Positions 40,167 through 48,641 of a stretch of DNA of 64,000 bases are shown here, piece by piece (within the stretch, counting starts at the first letter, position 1; every line of letters begins with the position of its first letter). The notes beneath the pieces were generated by a model. It searched no databases. It saw only the letters and a list, made by a program, of their open reading frames with translations, and had not been told where the DNA came from. The position numbers were made by a program, and so were the translations under genes. Location of the stretch: the NCBI RefSeq assembly GCF_016907655.1, contig NZ_JAFBCL010000001.1, positions 4,684,001 to 4,748,000 of the forward strand, in the 5' to 3' direction. Source of the DNA: Saccharothrix algeriensis. GTDB taxonomy: Bacteria; Actinomycetota; Actinomycetes; Mycobacteriales; Pseudonocardiaceae.

Positions 40167-41063
40167 GTGTCCGCATCATCTTCCGCTGTGCAGCCGGGTC
40201 TCGTCGTCGTCGACAAGCCGGACGGAATGACCTCACACGACGTGGTGGCGAAGGTCCGCCGCATCCTCGGCACCCGGAAGGTGGGGCACGCGGGCACGCT
40301 CGACCCGATGGCGACCGGCATCCTCGTGCTCGGCGTGGAGCGGGCGACGAAGCTGCTGGGCCACCTGGCGCTGGACAGCAAGGCGTACCTGTCCACCATC
40401 CACCTCGGCTCCGCCACCACCACCGACGACGCGGAGGGCGAGGTGCTGTCCACTTCGGACGCCTCGGCCGTGCCCGAGGAGGACATCCGGGCCGGCGTCG
40501 CGAAGCTCACCGGCCCGATCCAGCAGGTGCCCAGCGCGGTCAGCGCGGTGAAGGTCGACGGCAAGCGCGCCTACGCGCGGGTGCGCGCCGGCGAGGAGGT
40601 CGAGCTGCCCGCGCGCCCGGTGACCGTGCACCGGTTCGACGTCCTGGCGATCCGCCGCGAGGGCGCCGCGACCGAGCTGGACGTGATGGTGGAGTGCTCG
40701 TCGGGCACCTACGTGCGCGCGCTGGCCCGCGACCTGGGCGCGGACCTGGGCGTGGGCGGCCACCTGGCGGCCCTGCGCCGCACCCGCGTCGGCCCGTTCG
40801 ACCTGCGGGTGGCGCGGACGCTGGCGCAGCTGGAGCAGTCGCCCGGCCTGTCGCTGGACCTGGACGAGGCGGTCGCCAAGGCTTTCCCGCGCCGCGAGAT
40901 CGCGCCGCGCGAGGCCGTCGCGCTGTCCCACGGCCAGCGGCTCGCGGCGGGCGGCCTGGCCGGCACCTACGGCGTCTTCGGGCCGGACGGCCACGTGGTG
41001 GCGCTGGCCAGGGACGAGGGGCCGATCGCCAAGCCCGTGGTGGTCCTCACCCCGGCCGGGTGA
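40167..41063 (+). CDS. truB: tRNA pseudouridine-55 synthase
   Basis: Isomerises U55 in the T-loop of tRNA. 298 residues: GLVVVDKPDGMTSHDVVAKVRRI, the catalytic-Asp motif GHAGTLDPMATGILVLGV, KAYLSTIHLGSATTTDDAEGEV, SAVKVDGKRAYARVRAGEEVEL and SGTYVRALARDLG, with an actinobacterial C-terminal domain. GTG 40167 follows TAGGAT by 8 nt. It is separated from rbfA by the transporters, an insertion relative to the usual rbfA-DHH-(MATE)-truB order. Confidence 0.96.
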   Translation: MSASSSAVQPGLVVVDKPDGMTSHDVVAKVRRILGTRKVGHAGTLDPMATGILVLGVERATKLLGHLALDSKAYLSTIHLGSATTTDDAEGEVLSTSDASAVPEEDIRAGVAKLTGPIQQVPSAVSAVKVDGKRAYARVRAGEEVELPARPVTVHRFDVLAIRREGAATELDVMVECSSGTYVRALARDLGADLGVGGHLAALRRTRVGPFDLRVARTLAQLEQSPGLSLDLDEAVAKAFPRREIAPREAVALSHGQRLAAGGLAGTYGVFGPDGHVVALARDEGPIAKPVVVLTPAG

Positions 41064-41140
41064 GGCCCGCGGCGGGCGACCGGGCCCGGCCACGCCGGTG
41101 GCGGTTCTCACGCCGACCGCGGGGCCCTACCGTGGGCGCC

Positions 41141-41524
41141 ATGGCGAGATGGGTGTGGCCGACCGCGGCCGGCGTTGTCACCTCGGCGACCGGGGTGGTG
41201 ATCAACCTGGCCACCGACCACGCCGACAACCCCTGGACGTGGGGCGGCGTCGTGCTGCTCACCGCGGTGGGCGTGGTCGTCGGCCTCGCCGCGCAGCGCT
41301 CCGAGCGCCGCGGGCAGCCGCCCGCCCCGGCGCCGGGCGTCCACAACGTCGTGTCGGGGCACGTGGGCGGCGGCGTCGTGCAGGCCGGGACGCTGGGCTC
41401 GGTCACGTTCGACTCCGGCACGGCGGTCGACTCCAGCACGACGATCAACCAGAACGCCACCGCGCACGAGGGCGGAACGGTCCACCAGGCGGGCCGCGAC
41501 ATCCGCCACGACCGCGAGCGGTGA
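41141..41524 (+). CDS. Small membrane protein with C-terminal QAG repeats
   Basis: 127 residues. Two predicted membrane helices lie near the start (VWPTAAGVVTSATGVVINLA and WGGVVLLTAVGVVVGLAA), then a charged linker (QRSERRGQPPAPAPG). The C-terminal ~55 residues are low in charge and carry two related motifs: NVVSGHVGGGVVQAGTLGSV and EGGTVHQAGRDI, separated by SSTTINQNATAH. Gly-x-V-x-Q-A-G motifs like these recur at the ends of actinobacterial signalling and conflict proteins and have been proposed to stack as beta-solenoid or amyloid-like units; that link is my inference. ATG 41141 follows TACCGT by 7 nt (leaderless). No partner gene is obvious next to it. Confidence 0.72.
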   Translation: MARWVWPTAAGVVTSATGVVINLATDHADNPWTWGGVVLLTAVGVVVGLAAQRSERRGQPPAPAPGVHNVVSGHVGGGVVQAGTLGSVTFDSGTAVDSSTTINQNATAHEGGTVHQAGRDIRHDRER

Positions 41525-41576
41525 GGGTGCTCTCCCTGGCCTGACGCACCGCACCGGCCCCCGTAGGCTGCGCACC

Positions 41577-42515
41577 GTGCAACGGTGGCGTGGAGTGGAG
41601 CACCTGCCCGGCGGCTGGGGGCGGTGCGTCGTGACGATCGGGGTGTTCGACGGGGTGCACCGGGGGCACCAGGCGCTGATCGACCGGGCGGTGGCCTCGG
41701 CCGCGGAGAAGGGCGTCCCGTCCGTCCTGATGACCTTCGACCCGCACCCGTCCGAGGTCGTGCGGCCCGGCAGCCACCCCGCCCAGCTGACCAGCCTGCG
41801 GCAGCGCGCCGAGCTGGTCGAGCGGCTGGGGGTGGACGTGTTCTGCGTCCTGCCGTTCACCGTCGAGGTGTCGCGGATGCCCGCCGACGTGTTCGTGCAC
41901 GAGGTGCTGGTCGACCGCCTGCACGCCGCCGCCGTCGTCGTGGGGCAGAACTTCACCTTCGGCAACCGGGCGGCGGGCAACGTCGACCTGCTGCGCACCC
42001 TGGGGCAGCGGTTCGGGTTCGGCACGGAGGGAGCGGATCTGGTGACCGACGACGGCGTGACCTACTCCTCGACCTACATCCGGGCGTGCATCGACGCCGG
42101 CGACGTGAAGGCCGCCGCGCACGCGCTGGGCCGCCCGCACCGGCTGGAGGGCATCGTGGTGCGCGGCGACGGCCGCGGCAAGGAGCTGGGCTTCCCCACG
42201 GCGAACCTGTCGACCGCGCGGTTCGCCGCGGTGCCCGCCGACGGCGTCTACGCCTGCTGGTTCGTCCACGGCAGCGGTCGCCGGCTGCGCGCGGCGGTGT
42301 CGGTGGGCACCAACCCGACCTTCTCCGGCCGGGAGCGCCGGGTCGAGGCGTTCGTGCTCGACGTCGACGAGGACTTCTACGGCCAGCGGGTCGCCCTGGA
42401 CTTCGTGGCGCGGCTGCGGGACATGGAGCGGTTCGACACCGTCGAGGCGCTGCTGGAGCAGATGCACCGGGACGTCGCGGAAACGCGGGACGTCCTGCCG
42501 GAGGCCGGTGCGTGA
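41577..42515 (+). CDS. ribF: Bifunctional riboflavin kinase / FAD synthetase
   Basis: Converts riboflavin to FMN and then FAD. 312 residues: N-terminal adenylyltransferase domain with VTIGVFDGVHRGHQALI (HxGH), TFDPHPSEVV and SSTYIRACI; C-terminal kinase domain with GIVVRGDGRGKELGFPTANL and VGTNPTF. GTG 41577 is exactly 7 nt after TAGGCT (41564-41569). It follows truB as in most actinobacteria, with the QAG membrane protein wedged between. No FMN riboswitch is visible. Confidence 0.97.
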   Translation: MQRWRGVEHLPGGWGRCVVTIGVFDGVHRGHQALIDRAVASAAEKGVPSVLMTFDPHPSEVVRPGSHPAQLTSLRQRAELVERLGVDVFCVLPFTVEVSRMPADVFVHEVLVDRLHAAAVVVGQNFTFGNRAAGNVDLLRTLGQRFGFGTEGADLVTDDGVTYSSTYIRACIDAGDVKAAAHALGRPHRLEGIVVRGDGRGKELGFPTANLSTARFAAVPADGVYACWFVHGSGRRLRAAVSVGTNPTFSGRERRVEAFVLDVDEDFYGQRVALDFVARLRDMERFDTVEALLEQMHRDVAETRDVLPEAGA

Positions 42516-42524
42516 CGCGTTGAA

Positions 42525-42536
42525 CCACCCGGGTGG
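42525..42536. promoter_or_regulatory. Palindrome CCACCCGGGTGG upstream of the HTH gene
   Basis: A perfect 12-bp palindrome 84 bp before the proposed GTG of the HTH regulator, next to TTGAAC (42520-42525). The position fits autoregulation by that regulator. Alternatively it could be part of a ribF terminator; the stem is short. Confidence 0.35.
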
Positions 42537-42608
42537 AACACCTCTTGCGGGTGCCACTTACCTGGCAAGATGCCTGTCACGTCCAAGCCGGTCAGGGGAG
42601 AGGCGAAG

Positions 42609-43094
42609 GTGGAGGACCACAAGATCGTCCAGCGCAACCTCGCGCTGCAGCGCGAGTGGTACGGGGAGCCCTTGGGGGACCGGGTGCGCCGGTTGGTGGT
42701 CGCCTTCAACGTGTCGCAGGCGCAGCTCGCGGACGTGCTCGGGATCAGCGCCCCGATGCTCAGCCAGGTGATGAGCGGCCGGCGGGCCAAGATCGGCAAC
42801 CCGTCGGTGCTCGCGCGGATGATCATGCTGGAGCGCAAGGTCCTCACCCCGGACGTGGCGACCGGCGCGCCGGAGGCGCTCCAGCGCGCGCTGGAGGAGG
42901 TGCGCGAGTCGAAGCCGACGGTCAGCCGCGACTCGCTGCCGGTCAACGGCGCGGACGACGAGGCCGCGGTGTTCCCGTTCCTGCGCCGCGTCGCCGACCG
43001 CCGGGAGCTGTCCCAGGCGGCGGACGTGCTGGGCGAGGACTTCCCGGCGCTGGCCGACCTGCTGCGCCGCGCCGGCGCGGTGCGCGAGCCCTGA
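42609..43094 (+). CDS. Helix-turn-helix DNA-binding protein (Cro/XRE-like)
   Basis: 161 residues from GTG 42609. The HTH lies at ~25-60: DRVRRLVVAFNVSQAQLADVLGISAPMLSQVMSGRRAKIGNPSVLARM, with QAQLADVLGISAPMLSQVM as helices 2-3. The C-terminal half is helical and ends in FPFLRRVADRRELSQAADVLGEDFPALADLLRRAG. This family is a conserved actinobacterial regulator of unknown targets. ATG 42570 would add 13 residues; GTG is preferred because GGGGAG lies 9 nt upstream. The stop codon overlaps the presumed start of thpR. Confidence 0.85.
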   Translation: MEDHKIVQRNLALQREWYGEPLGDRVRRLVVAFNVSQAQLADVLGISAPMLSQVMSGRRAKIGNPSVLARMIMLERKVLTPDVATGAPEALQRALEEVRESKPTVSRDSLPVNGADDEAAVFPFLRRVADRRELSQAADVLGEDFPALADLLRRAGAVREP

Positions 43095-43558
43095 GGCTGT
43101 TCACGGGCGTCTTCCCGCCCGAGCCGGTGGTGGCCGAGCTGGCCGAGGCGCTGCGCCCGCTGCGCGCGGCGCGCCCGGACCTGAAGTGGAGCGCGCCGCG
43201 GCGCTGGCACGTCACGCTCCGCTTCCACGGCGACCACGCGGAGCCGGCCGGGCTGCCGGCCGGCCTGCGGGGGCTGCCCGCCCCGGTGGTGCGGCTGGCG
43301 GGCTCCGGCGCGTTCCCCGGGGTGCTGTGGGTCGGCGTGGTCGGGCCGCTGCGCCCGCTGGCGGTGGCCGCCGGCGCGGGCGCGGACTGGCGCCCGCACC
43401 TGACGGTCGCCCGCTCGCGCCGCCGCGACGTCCGCTGGCCGCCCGTGGAGTTCACCGGTCGCGAGTGGACCGTCGACGAGGTGGTGCTGGTGAGCAGTGG
43501 TCCGACCACCGGGTACGAGGTGCTCGACCGGGTGCCCTTGACCACGCCGAACGGCTGA
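43091..43558 (+). CDS. thpR: 2',3'-cyclic phosphodiesterase / 2'-5' RNA ligase family (probable CTG start)
   Basis: 155 residues of the 2H phosphoesterase family with both catalytic motifs: HVTLRF (first HxT) and HLTVAR (second HxT), 155-180 residues being usual. The homologous region begins LRLFTGVFPPEPV. No ATG, GTG or TTG exists in frame close to this point; a CTG at 43091 does, and it overlaps the TGA of the HTH gene (CTGA), like the common ATGA/GTGA coupling. In-frame GTGs about 12-13 codons later would cut the first beta strand. I therefore propose a coupled CTG start. Confidence 0.8.
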   Translation: MRLFTGVFPPEPVVAELAEALRPLRAARPDLKWSAPRRWHVTLRFHGDHAEPAGLPAGLRGLPAPVVRLAGSGAFPGVLWVGVVGPLRPLAVAAGAGADWRPHLTVARSRRRDVRWPPVEFTGREWTVDEVVLVSSGPTTGYEVLDRVPLTTPNG

Positions 43559-43573
43559 GCGCGCGGACTGCTG

Positions 43574-43681
43574 GTAACCTCGACAGTTGGGTCTGGCTGC
43601 GGTCCGTGGCGGCCACGACCGACTACCCCCGGCGACGGGGGCCGCACGGAACACCGATCAGGTAAGAGGAGTAGCGGGAAC
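43574..43681 (+). promoter_or_regulatory. Promoter and structured leader of rpsO
   Basis: TAACCT at 43574-43579 is a good -10 hexamer. The following leader folds: 43604-43614 pairs with 43640-43649 (one bulge), enclosing a CCCC/GGGG hairpin (about 43626-43640). GAGGAG near 43668 is the SD. S15 autoregulates by binding structured leaders in many bacteria, so this may be its operator; that is by analogy. Confidence 0.5.
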
Positions 43682-43951
43682 GTGGCACTGACCACCCAGG
43701 AGAAGAAGACCATCCTCGCCGAGTACGGCGTCCACGACACGGACACCGGCTCCGCCGAGGCCCAGGTCGCGCTGCTGAGCAAGCGCATCGCGGACCTGAC
43801 CGAGCACCTCAAGCAGCACAAGCACGACCACCACTCGCGTCGTGGCCTGCTGCTGCTGGTCGGCCGTCGCCGCCGGCTGCTCAACTACCTCCAGAAGGTC
43901 GACATCCAGCGCTACCGGTCGCTCATCTCGCGACTGGGCCTGCGCAGGTGA
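43682..43951 (+). CDS. rpsO: 30S ribosomal protein S15
   Basis: 89 residues, the invariant length. Full match to the family: EKKTILAEYGVHDTDTGSAE, QVALLSKRIADLTEHLKQHK, DHHSRRGLLLLVGRRRRLLN and RYRSLISRLGLRR. It binds the 16S rRNA central domain. GTG 43682 has GAGGAG upstream. A strong hairpin separates it from pnp. Confidence 0.98.
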   Translation: MALTTQEKKTILAEYGVHDTDTGSAEAQVALLSKRIADLTEHLKQHKHDHHSRRGLLLLVGRRRRLLNYLQKVDIQRYRSLISRLGLRR

Positions 43952-43956
43952 CAGCC

Positions 43957-43994
43957 GCCGAGGGGGAGCGGCCGACCGGTCGCTCCCCCTCGGC
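43957..43994 (+). terminator. rpsO terminator
   Basis: A perfect 14-bp stem (43957-43970 with 43981-43994; loop GCCGACCGGT) begins 5 nt after the rpsO stop. Partial readthrough into pnp is the rule in other bacteria. Confidence 0.8.
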
Positions 43995-44073
43995 GCAGCA
44001 CAGCACGACACGAAAACAGCGATGAAGACGAGGGACGCGCGCACGCGCGCGGCGCACCGGTGACGACAGCCCG

Positions 44074-44135
44074 CCGGTCCTCGGTAGTGGCCCCCTGGTC
44101 GGGACGAACCCCAGGGGACTTCGATCGAAGACCGG
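44074..44135 (+). promoter_or_regulatory. Structured leader of pnp
   Basis: Nested stems: CCGGTC (44074-44079) with GACCGG (44130-44135) outside, CCCCTGG (44092-44098) with CCAGGGG (44111-44117) inside. PNPase mRNA leaders are cut by RNase III and bound by PNPase for autoregulation in E. coli and Streptomyces; this structure is a candidate for the same control. Confidence 0.5.
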
Positions 44136-44200
44136 CCTCGTCCGTGCCGCGAACCGCGCTCGCACCGGCGCGTCCCGTGTGACGAGGAGTACTGGAACAC

Positions 44201-46441
44201 ATGACGGACATCGAGGTCCACGAGACTTCTGCCGTGATCGACAACGGCCGGTTCGGCACTCGCACGATCCGGTTCGAGACGGGCCGGCTGGCCCGTCAGG
44301 CGGCCGGTTCGGTCGTCGCCTACCTGGACGACGAGACGATGCTGCTGTCGGCGACGACGGCGTCCAAGCACCCGAAGGAGCACTTCGACTTCTTCCCCCT
44401 CACGGTGGACGTCGAGGAGCGCATGTACGCGGCGGGCCGGATCCCCGGCTCGTTCTTCCGCCGCGAGGGCCGCCCGTCGACCGACGCGATCCTGACCTGC
44501 CGCCTGATCGACCGCCCGCTGCGCCCGTCCTTCGTGGACGGCCTGCGCAACGAGATCCAGGTCGTCATCACGGTGATGAGCCTGAACCCGGCCGACCTGT
44601 ACGACGTGGTGGCGATCAACGCCGCGTCCGCGTCCACGCAGCTGGCCGGCCTGCCGTTCTCCGGCCCCATCGGCGGCGTCCGGGTGGCGCTGGTCGAGGG
44701 CCAGTGGGTCGCCTTCCCGACCCACGAGCAGCTGGAGAAGGCCGTCTTCGACATGGTCGTCGCGGGCCGCGTGGTGGGCGACGACGTCGCCATCATGATG
44801 GTCGAGGCCGAGGCCACCGAGCGGGTCGTCGACCTGGTCGCCGAGGGCGCGCAGGCCCCGACCGAGGAGGTCGTGGCGGCCGGCCTGGAGGCCGCGAAGC
44901 CGTTCATCAAGGCGCTGTGCGACGCGCAGGCCGAGCTGGCCGCGCGCGCCGCCAAGGCGACCGGCGAGTTCCCGACCTACCCGGCCTACCAGGACGACGC
45001 GTTCGCGGCCGTCGAGGAGGCCGGCGCGACCGACCTGGCGCAGGCGCTGACCATCGCCGGCAAGCAGGAGCGCGAGGCCCGCATCGACGAGGTCAAGGCG
45101 TCGGTGCTGGACGGCCTGGCCGAGCGGTTCGAGGGCCGGGAGAAGGAGGTCGGCGCGGCGTTCCGCTCGCTGACCAAGAAGCTGGTGCGGCAGCGCATCC
45201 TGCGCGACAAGGTCCGCATCGACGGCCGCGGCCTGACCGAGATCCGGTCGCTGTCCGCCGAGGTCGAGCTGATCCCGCGGGCGCACGGCTCGGCGCTGTT
45301 CGAGCGCGGCGAGACCCAGATCCTGGGCGTCACCACGCTGAACATGCTGCGCATGGAGCAGCAGATCGACTCGCTGTCGCCGGAGACGCACAAGCGCTAC
45401 CTGCACCACTACAACTTCCCGCCGTTCTCCACCGGCGAGACCGGCCGCGTGGGCTCGCCCAAGCGGCGCGAGATCGGCCACGGCGCGCTGGCCGAGCGGG
45501 CGCTGGTGCCCGTGCTGCCCAAGCGCGACGAGTTCCCCTACGCGATCCGCCAGGTCTCCGAGGCGCTGGGCTCCAACGGCTCCACCTCGATGGGCTCGGT
45601 CTGCGCGTCCACCATGTCGCTGCTCAACGCCGGCGTGCCGCTCAAGGCCCCGGTCTCGGGCATCGCGATGGGCCTGGTGTCCGACGAGGTCGACGGCAAG
45701 ACCGAGTACGTCGCGCTGACCGACATCCTCGGCGCCGAGGACGCGTTCGGCGACATGGACTTCAAGGTCGCCGGCACCAAGGAGTTCGTGACGGCGCTCC
45801 AGCTGGACACGAAGCTCGACGGCATCCCGTCCGAGGTGCTGGGCGCGGCGCTGGGCCAGGCCCGCGACGCCCGCCTGACCATCCTGGAGGTGATGGCCGA
45901 GGCCATCGACCGCCCGGACGAGATGAGCCCGTTCGCGCCGCGCGTGACCTCGGTGAAGATCCCGACCGACAAGATCGGCGAGGTGATCGGGCCGAAGGGC
46001 AAGATGATCAACTCGATCACCGAGCAGACCGGCGCCGACATCTCCATCGAGGACGACGGCACGATCTACGTCGGCGCGGCGGACGGCCCGTCGGCCGAGG
46101 CGGCGATCGGCCTGATCAACGCCATCGCCAACCCGCAGCTGCCGAAGGTGGGCGAGCGGTTCCTGGGCACCGTGGTGAAGACCGCGGCGTTCGGCGCGTT
46201 CGTCTCGCTGCTGCCCGGCAAGGACGGCCTGATCCACATCTCCAAGCTGGGCAACGGCAAGCGCATCGCCAAGGTGGAGGACGTCGTCAAGGTCGGCGAC
46301 AAGCTCCGCGTGGAGATCGCGGACATCGACCAGCGCGGCAAGATCAGCCTGGTCCTGGTGGACGAGGACGAGGCCGCCGCCCCGGCGCAGGACGCCGCTC
46401 CCGCGCAGGACACCGCCCCGGCCGAGTCCGCGGCGCAGTGA
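44201..46441 (+). CDS. pnp: Polynucleotide phosphorylase (guanosine pentaphosphate synthetase I)
   Basis: Phosphorolytic 3'-5' exoribonuclease and RNA-tailing enzyme; in Streptomyces also credited with pppGpp synthesis. 746 residues: two RNase-PH-like domains (LDDETMLLSATTASKHPKE ... ITVMSLNPADLYDVVAINAASAS; then FERGETQILGVTTL ... LGSNGSTSMGSVCASTMSL), KH domain (IGEVIGPKGKMINSITEQTGA) and S1 domain (GTVVKTAAFGAFVSLLPGKDGLIHISKL). The tail is Ala/Asp-rich. ATG 44201 has GAGGAG upstream. The stop overlaps the M16 peptidase start. Confidence 0.98.
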   Translation: MTDIEVHETSAVIDNGRFGTRTIRFETGRLARQAAGSVVAYLDDETMLLSATTASKHPKEHFDFFPLTVDVEERMYAAGRIPGSFFRREGRPSTDAILTCRLIDRPLRPSFVDGLRNEIQVVITVMSLNPADLYDVVAINAASASTQLAGLPFSGPIGGVRVALVEGQWVAFPTHEQLEKAVFDMVVAGRVVGDDVAIMMVEAEATERVVDLVAEGAQAPTEEVVAAGLEAAKPFIKALCDAQAELAARAAKATGEFPTYPAYQDDAFAAVEEAGATDLAQALTIAGKQEREARIDEVKASVLDGLAERFEGREKEVGAAFRSLTKKLVRQRILRDKVRIDGRGLTEIRSLSAEVELIPRAHGSALFERGETQILGVTTLNMLRMEQQIDSLSPETHKRYLHHYNFPPFSTGETGRVGSPKRREIGHGALAERALVPVLPKRDEFPYAIRQVSEALGSNGSTSMGSVCASTMSLLNAGVPLKAPVSGIAMGLVSDEVDGKTEYVALTDILGAEDAFGDMDFKVAGTKEFVTALQLDTKLDGIPSEVLGAALGQARDARLTILEVMAEAIDRPDEMSPFAPRVTSVKIPTDKIGEVIGPKGKMINSITEQTGADISIEDDGTIYVGAADGPSAEAAIGLINAIANPQLPKVGERFLGTVVKTAAFGAFVSLLPGKDGLIHISKLGNGKRIAKVEDVVKVGDKLRVEIADIDQRGKISLVLVDEDEAAAPAQDAAPAQDTAPAESAAQ

Positions 46442-47844
46442 CCACTGGCGTCAACGGGACGGCCGCGGGCGCTTCGGGCGCCCGCGGCCGTCCGCTCCGC
46501 CCCGGTCTCGGCCACCTCCAGCGGCCCGGCAGCACGCGGGTGCTGGAGCGCGGCGCGACCGGGGTGGACGTGCGCCGCAGCGTGCTGCCGTCGGGCCTGC
46601 GGGTCATCACCGAGCGGATCCCCGGCGTGCGGTCGGCCTCGGTCGGGCTGTGGGTCCAGGTCGGCTCGCGCGACGAGCGCGCCGACGTGGCCGGCGCGGC
46701 GCACTACCTGGAGCACCTGCTGTTCAAGGGCACCGCGACCCGGTCGGCGGCGGCGATCGCCGAGGAGATCGACGCGGTGGGCGGCGAGCTGAACGCGTTC
46801 ACCGCCAAGGAGCACACCTGCTACTACGCGCACGTCCTGGACGAGGACCTGCCGCTGGCGCTGGACCTGGTGTGCGACGTGGTGTTCGAGGCGCTGTGCG
46901 AGCCGCGCGACTTCGAGACCGAGCGCGGCGTGGTGCTGGAAGAGATCGCCATGCGCGACGACGACCCGGAAGACCTGCTGCACGACGCCTTCCTGGACGC
47001 GCTGCTGGGCGACCACCCGCTGGGGCGCGCGGTGCTGGGCACCGAGCAGTCCATCCAGGACATGGACCGCACCGCGCTGTACGGGTTCTACAAGCGCCGC
47101 TACACGCCGCCCCGGATGGTGCTGGCGGTGGCGGGCAACGTCGAGCACGGCCACGTGATGCGGTTGGTGCGCAAGCAGGTCGGCGCCCGCCTGAGCCGCG
47201 CCGGCACGCCCGTCGCGCCGCGCGCGGGCCGCGCCCGCATCCCCGGCGCGCGCAAGCTGGTGCTGCACAGCGACGACACCGAGCAGGCGCACCTGATGCT
47301 GGGCGTGCGCGCGCTGGACCGGCACGACGAGCGCCGGTTCGCGCTCAACGTGCTCAACGCCGCGCTGGGCGGCGGCATGAGCTCCCGGCTGTTCCAGGAG
47401 GTCCGCGAGCGGCGGGGCCTGGCCTACCAGGTGTACTCGTCGGTGGGCCTGTACGCGGACGCCGGCACGTGGTCGGTCTACGCGGGCTGCCAGCCCGACC
47501 GCCTCGGCGACGTGGCGGGCGTGGTGCGCGAGGTGCTCTCGGTCGTGGCGGCGGGCGGTCTGGACGACGCCGAGGTGGCGCGCGGCAAGGGCCAGCTGCG
47601 CGGCGGGCTCGTGCTCGGGCTGGAGGACACCAGCTCGCGCATGTCGCGGATCGGCAAGGGCGAGCTGAACTACGGCGACTACCTGTCGGTGGAGCAGACC
47701 CTCGCGCGCATCGACGAGGTCACCGCGGAGGACGTCGCCGCGCTGGCCCGCGAGTTGCTGCGCCGCCCCGTCGCCGCCGCCGTGGTCGGCCCCTACGCTC
47801 ACGCCGACGACTTGCCGTCCCAGGTGCACGAGGTGATCTCTTGA
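46438..47844 (+). CDS. M16 family zinc peptidase
   Basis: 468 residues, single-chain pitrilysin/mitochondrial-processing-peptidase-like. The inverted zinc motif HYLEH in AAHYLEHLLFKGT (~86-90) is followed ~75 residues later by the distal Glu region ETERGVVLEEIAM. The C-terminal half is the inactive-type repeat (ALNVLNAALGGGMSSRLFQEVRERRGLAYQVYSSV). It always follows pnp in actinobacteria; substrates are unknown. GTG 46438 overlaps the pnp stop. The N-terminal ~45 residues are low complexity. Confidence 0.95.
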   Translation: MTTGVNGTAAGASGARGRPLRPGLGHLQRPGSTRVLERGATGVDVRRSVLPSGLRVITERIPGVRSASVGLWVQVGSRDERADVAGAAHYLEHLLFKGTATRSAAAIAEEIDAVGGELNAFTAKEHTCYYAHVLDEDLPLALDLVCDVVFEALCEPRDFETERGVVLEEIAMRDDDPEDLLHDAFLDALLGDHPLGRAVLGTEQSIQDMDRTALYGFYKRRYTPPRMVLAVAGNVEHGHVMRLVRKQVGARLSRAGTPVAPRAGRARIPGARKLVLHSDDTEQAHLMLGVRALDRHDERRFALNVLNAALGGGMSSRLFQEVRERRGLAYQVYSSVGLYADAGTWSVYAGCQPDRLGDVAGVVREVLSVVAAGGLDDAEVARGKGQLRGGLVLGLEDTSSRMSRIGKGELNYGDYLSVEQTLARIDEVTAEDVAALARELLRRPVAAAVVGPYAHADDLPSQVHEVIS

Positions 47845-48641
47845 CTCAGCGTTCTTCCGGCCCTTCCGCGCAGCGGTCCTCCGACCAGGGGAAGAACCCC
47901 GTCCGGGTGGGTGTGATCGGCGCGCGCGGGCGCATGGGCGCGGAGGTCGTCCGCGCCGTGGAGGCGGCCGACGACCTGGCGGTCGTGGCCGCGGTGGACG
48001 CGGGCGACCCGCTGTCCGCCCTGACCGACGCGGGCGCGCAGGTGGTGGTCGACTTCACCAACCCCGAGGTCGTGATGGACAACCTCCGGTTCTGCGTGGA
48101 CAACGACCTGCACGCGGTGGTCGGCACCTCCGGGTTCGACGCGGAGCGGCTCTCCGCGGTCGAGGGGTGGCTGGCGGCCAAGCCCTCGCTGGGCGTGCTG
48201 GTGGCCCCGAACTTCGCGATCGGCGCGGTGCTGTCGATGCGGTTCGCGGAGCTGGCCGCCCGCTACTACGACTCGGCCGAGGTCGTCGAGCTGCACCACC
48301 CGCGCAAGCTGGACGCGCCGTCCGGCACGGCGGCGCACACGGCCCGGCTGATCTCGCGGGCGCGGGAGGCGGCCGGCCTGCCGGCGATGCCCGACGCGAC
48401 CGCCCAGGAGGCGCCGGGGGCGCGCGGCGCGCTGGTGGGCGACGTCCGGGTGCACTCGCTGCGGATCGCGGGCCTCATCGCGCACCAGGAGGTGGTGTTC
48501 GGCACGGAGGGCGAGACGCTGACCCTGCGGCACGACTCCCTGGACCGCACGTCGTTCATGCCGGGCGTGCTGCTGGCCGTGCGGTCGGTGGCCGCGCACC
48601 CCGGCCTGTCGGTGGGGCTCGACGAGTACATGGACCTGTGA
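47841..48641 (+). CDS. dapB: 4-hydroxy-tetrahydrodipicolinate reductase
   Basis: NAD(P)H-dependent second step of the diaminopimelate/lysine branch, feeding peptidoglycan. 266 residues: VGVIGARGRMGAEVV (cofactor loop), DFTNPEVVMDN, VVGTSGFD, APNFAIGAVLSM and the active-site ELHHPRKLDAPSGTA, ending VGLDEYMDL. TTG 47841 overlaps the M16 stop (TTGA) and adds ~20 polar residues; a GTG inside VRVGVIG could also start it. dapA lies 10 kb downstream. Confidence 0.95.
   Translation: MTQRSSGPSAQRSSDQGKNPVRVGVIGARGRMGAEVVRAVEAADDLAVVAAVDAGDPLSALTDAGAQVVVDFTNPEVVMDNLRFCVDNDLHAVVGTSGFDAERLSAVEGWLAAKPSLGVLVAPNFAIGAVLSMRFAELAARYYDSAEVVELHHPRKLDAPSGTAAHTARLISRAREAAGLPAMPDATAQEAPGARGALVGDVRVHSLRIAGLIAHQEVVFGTEGETLTLRHDSLDRTSFMPGVLLAVRSVAAHPGLSVGLDEYMDL

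Noticed and set aside
43658..46237. 859-codon minus-strand open frame
   Set aside because: Antisense to rpsO and pnp, both certain genes; no domain signal.
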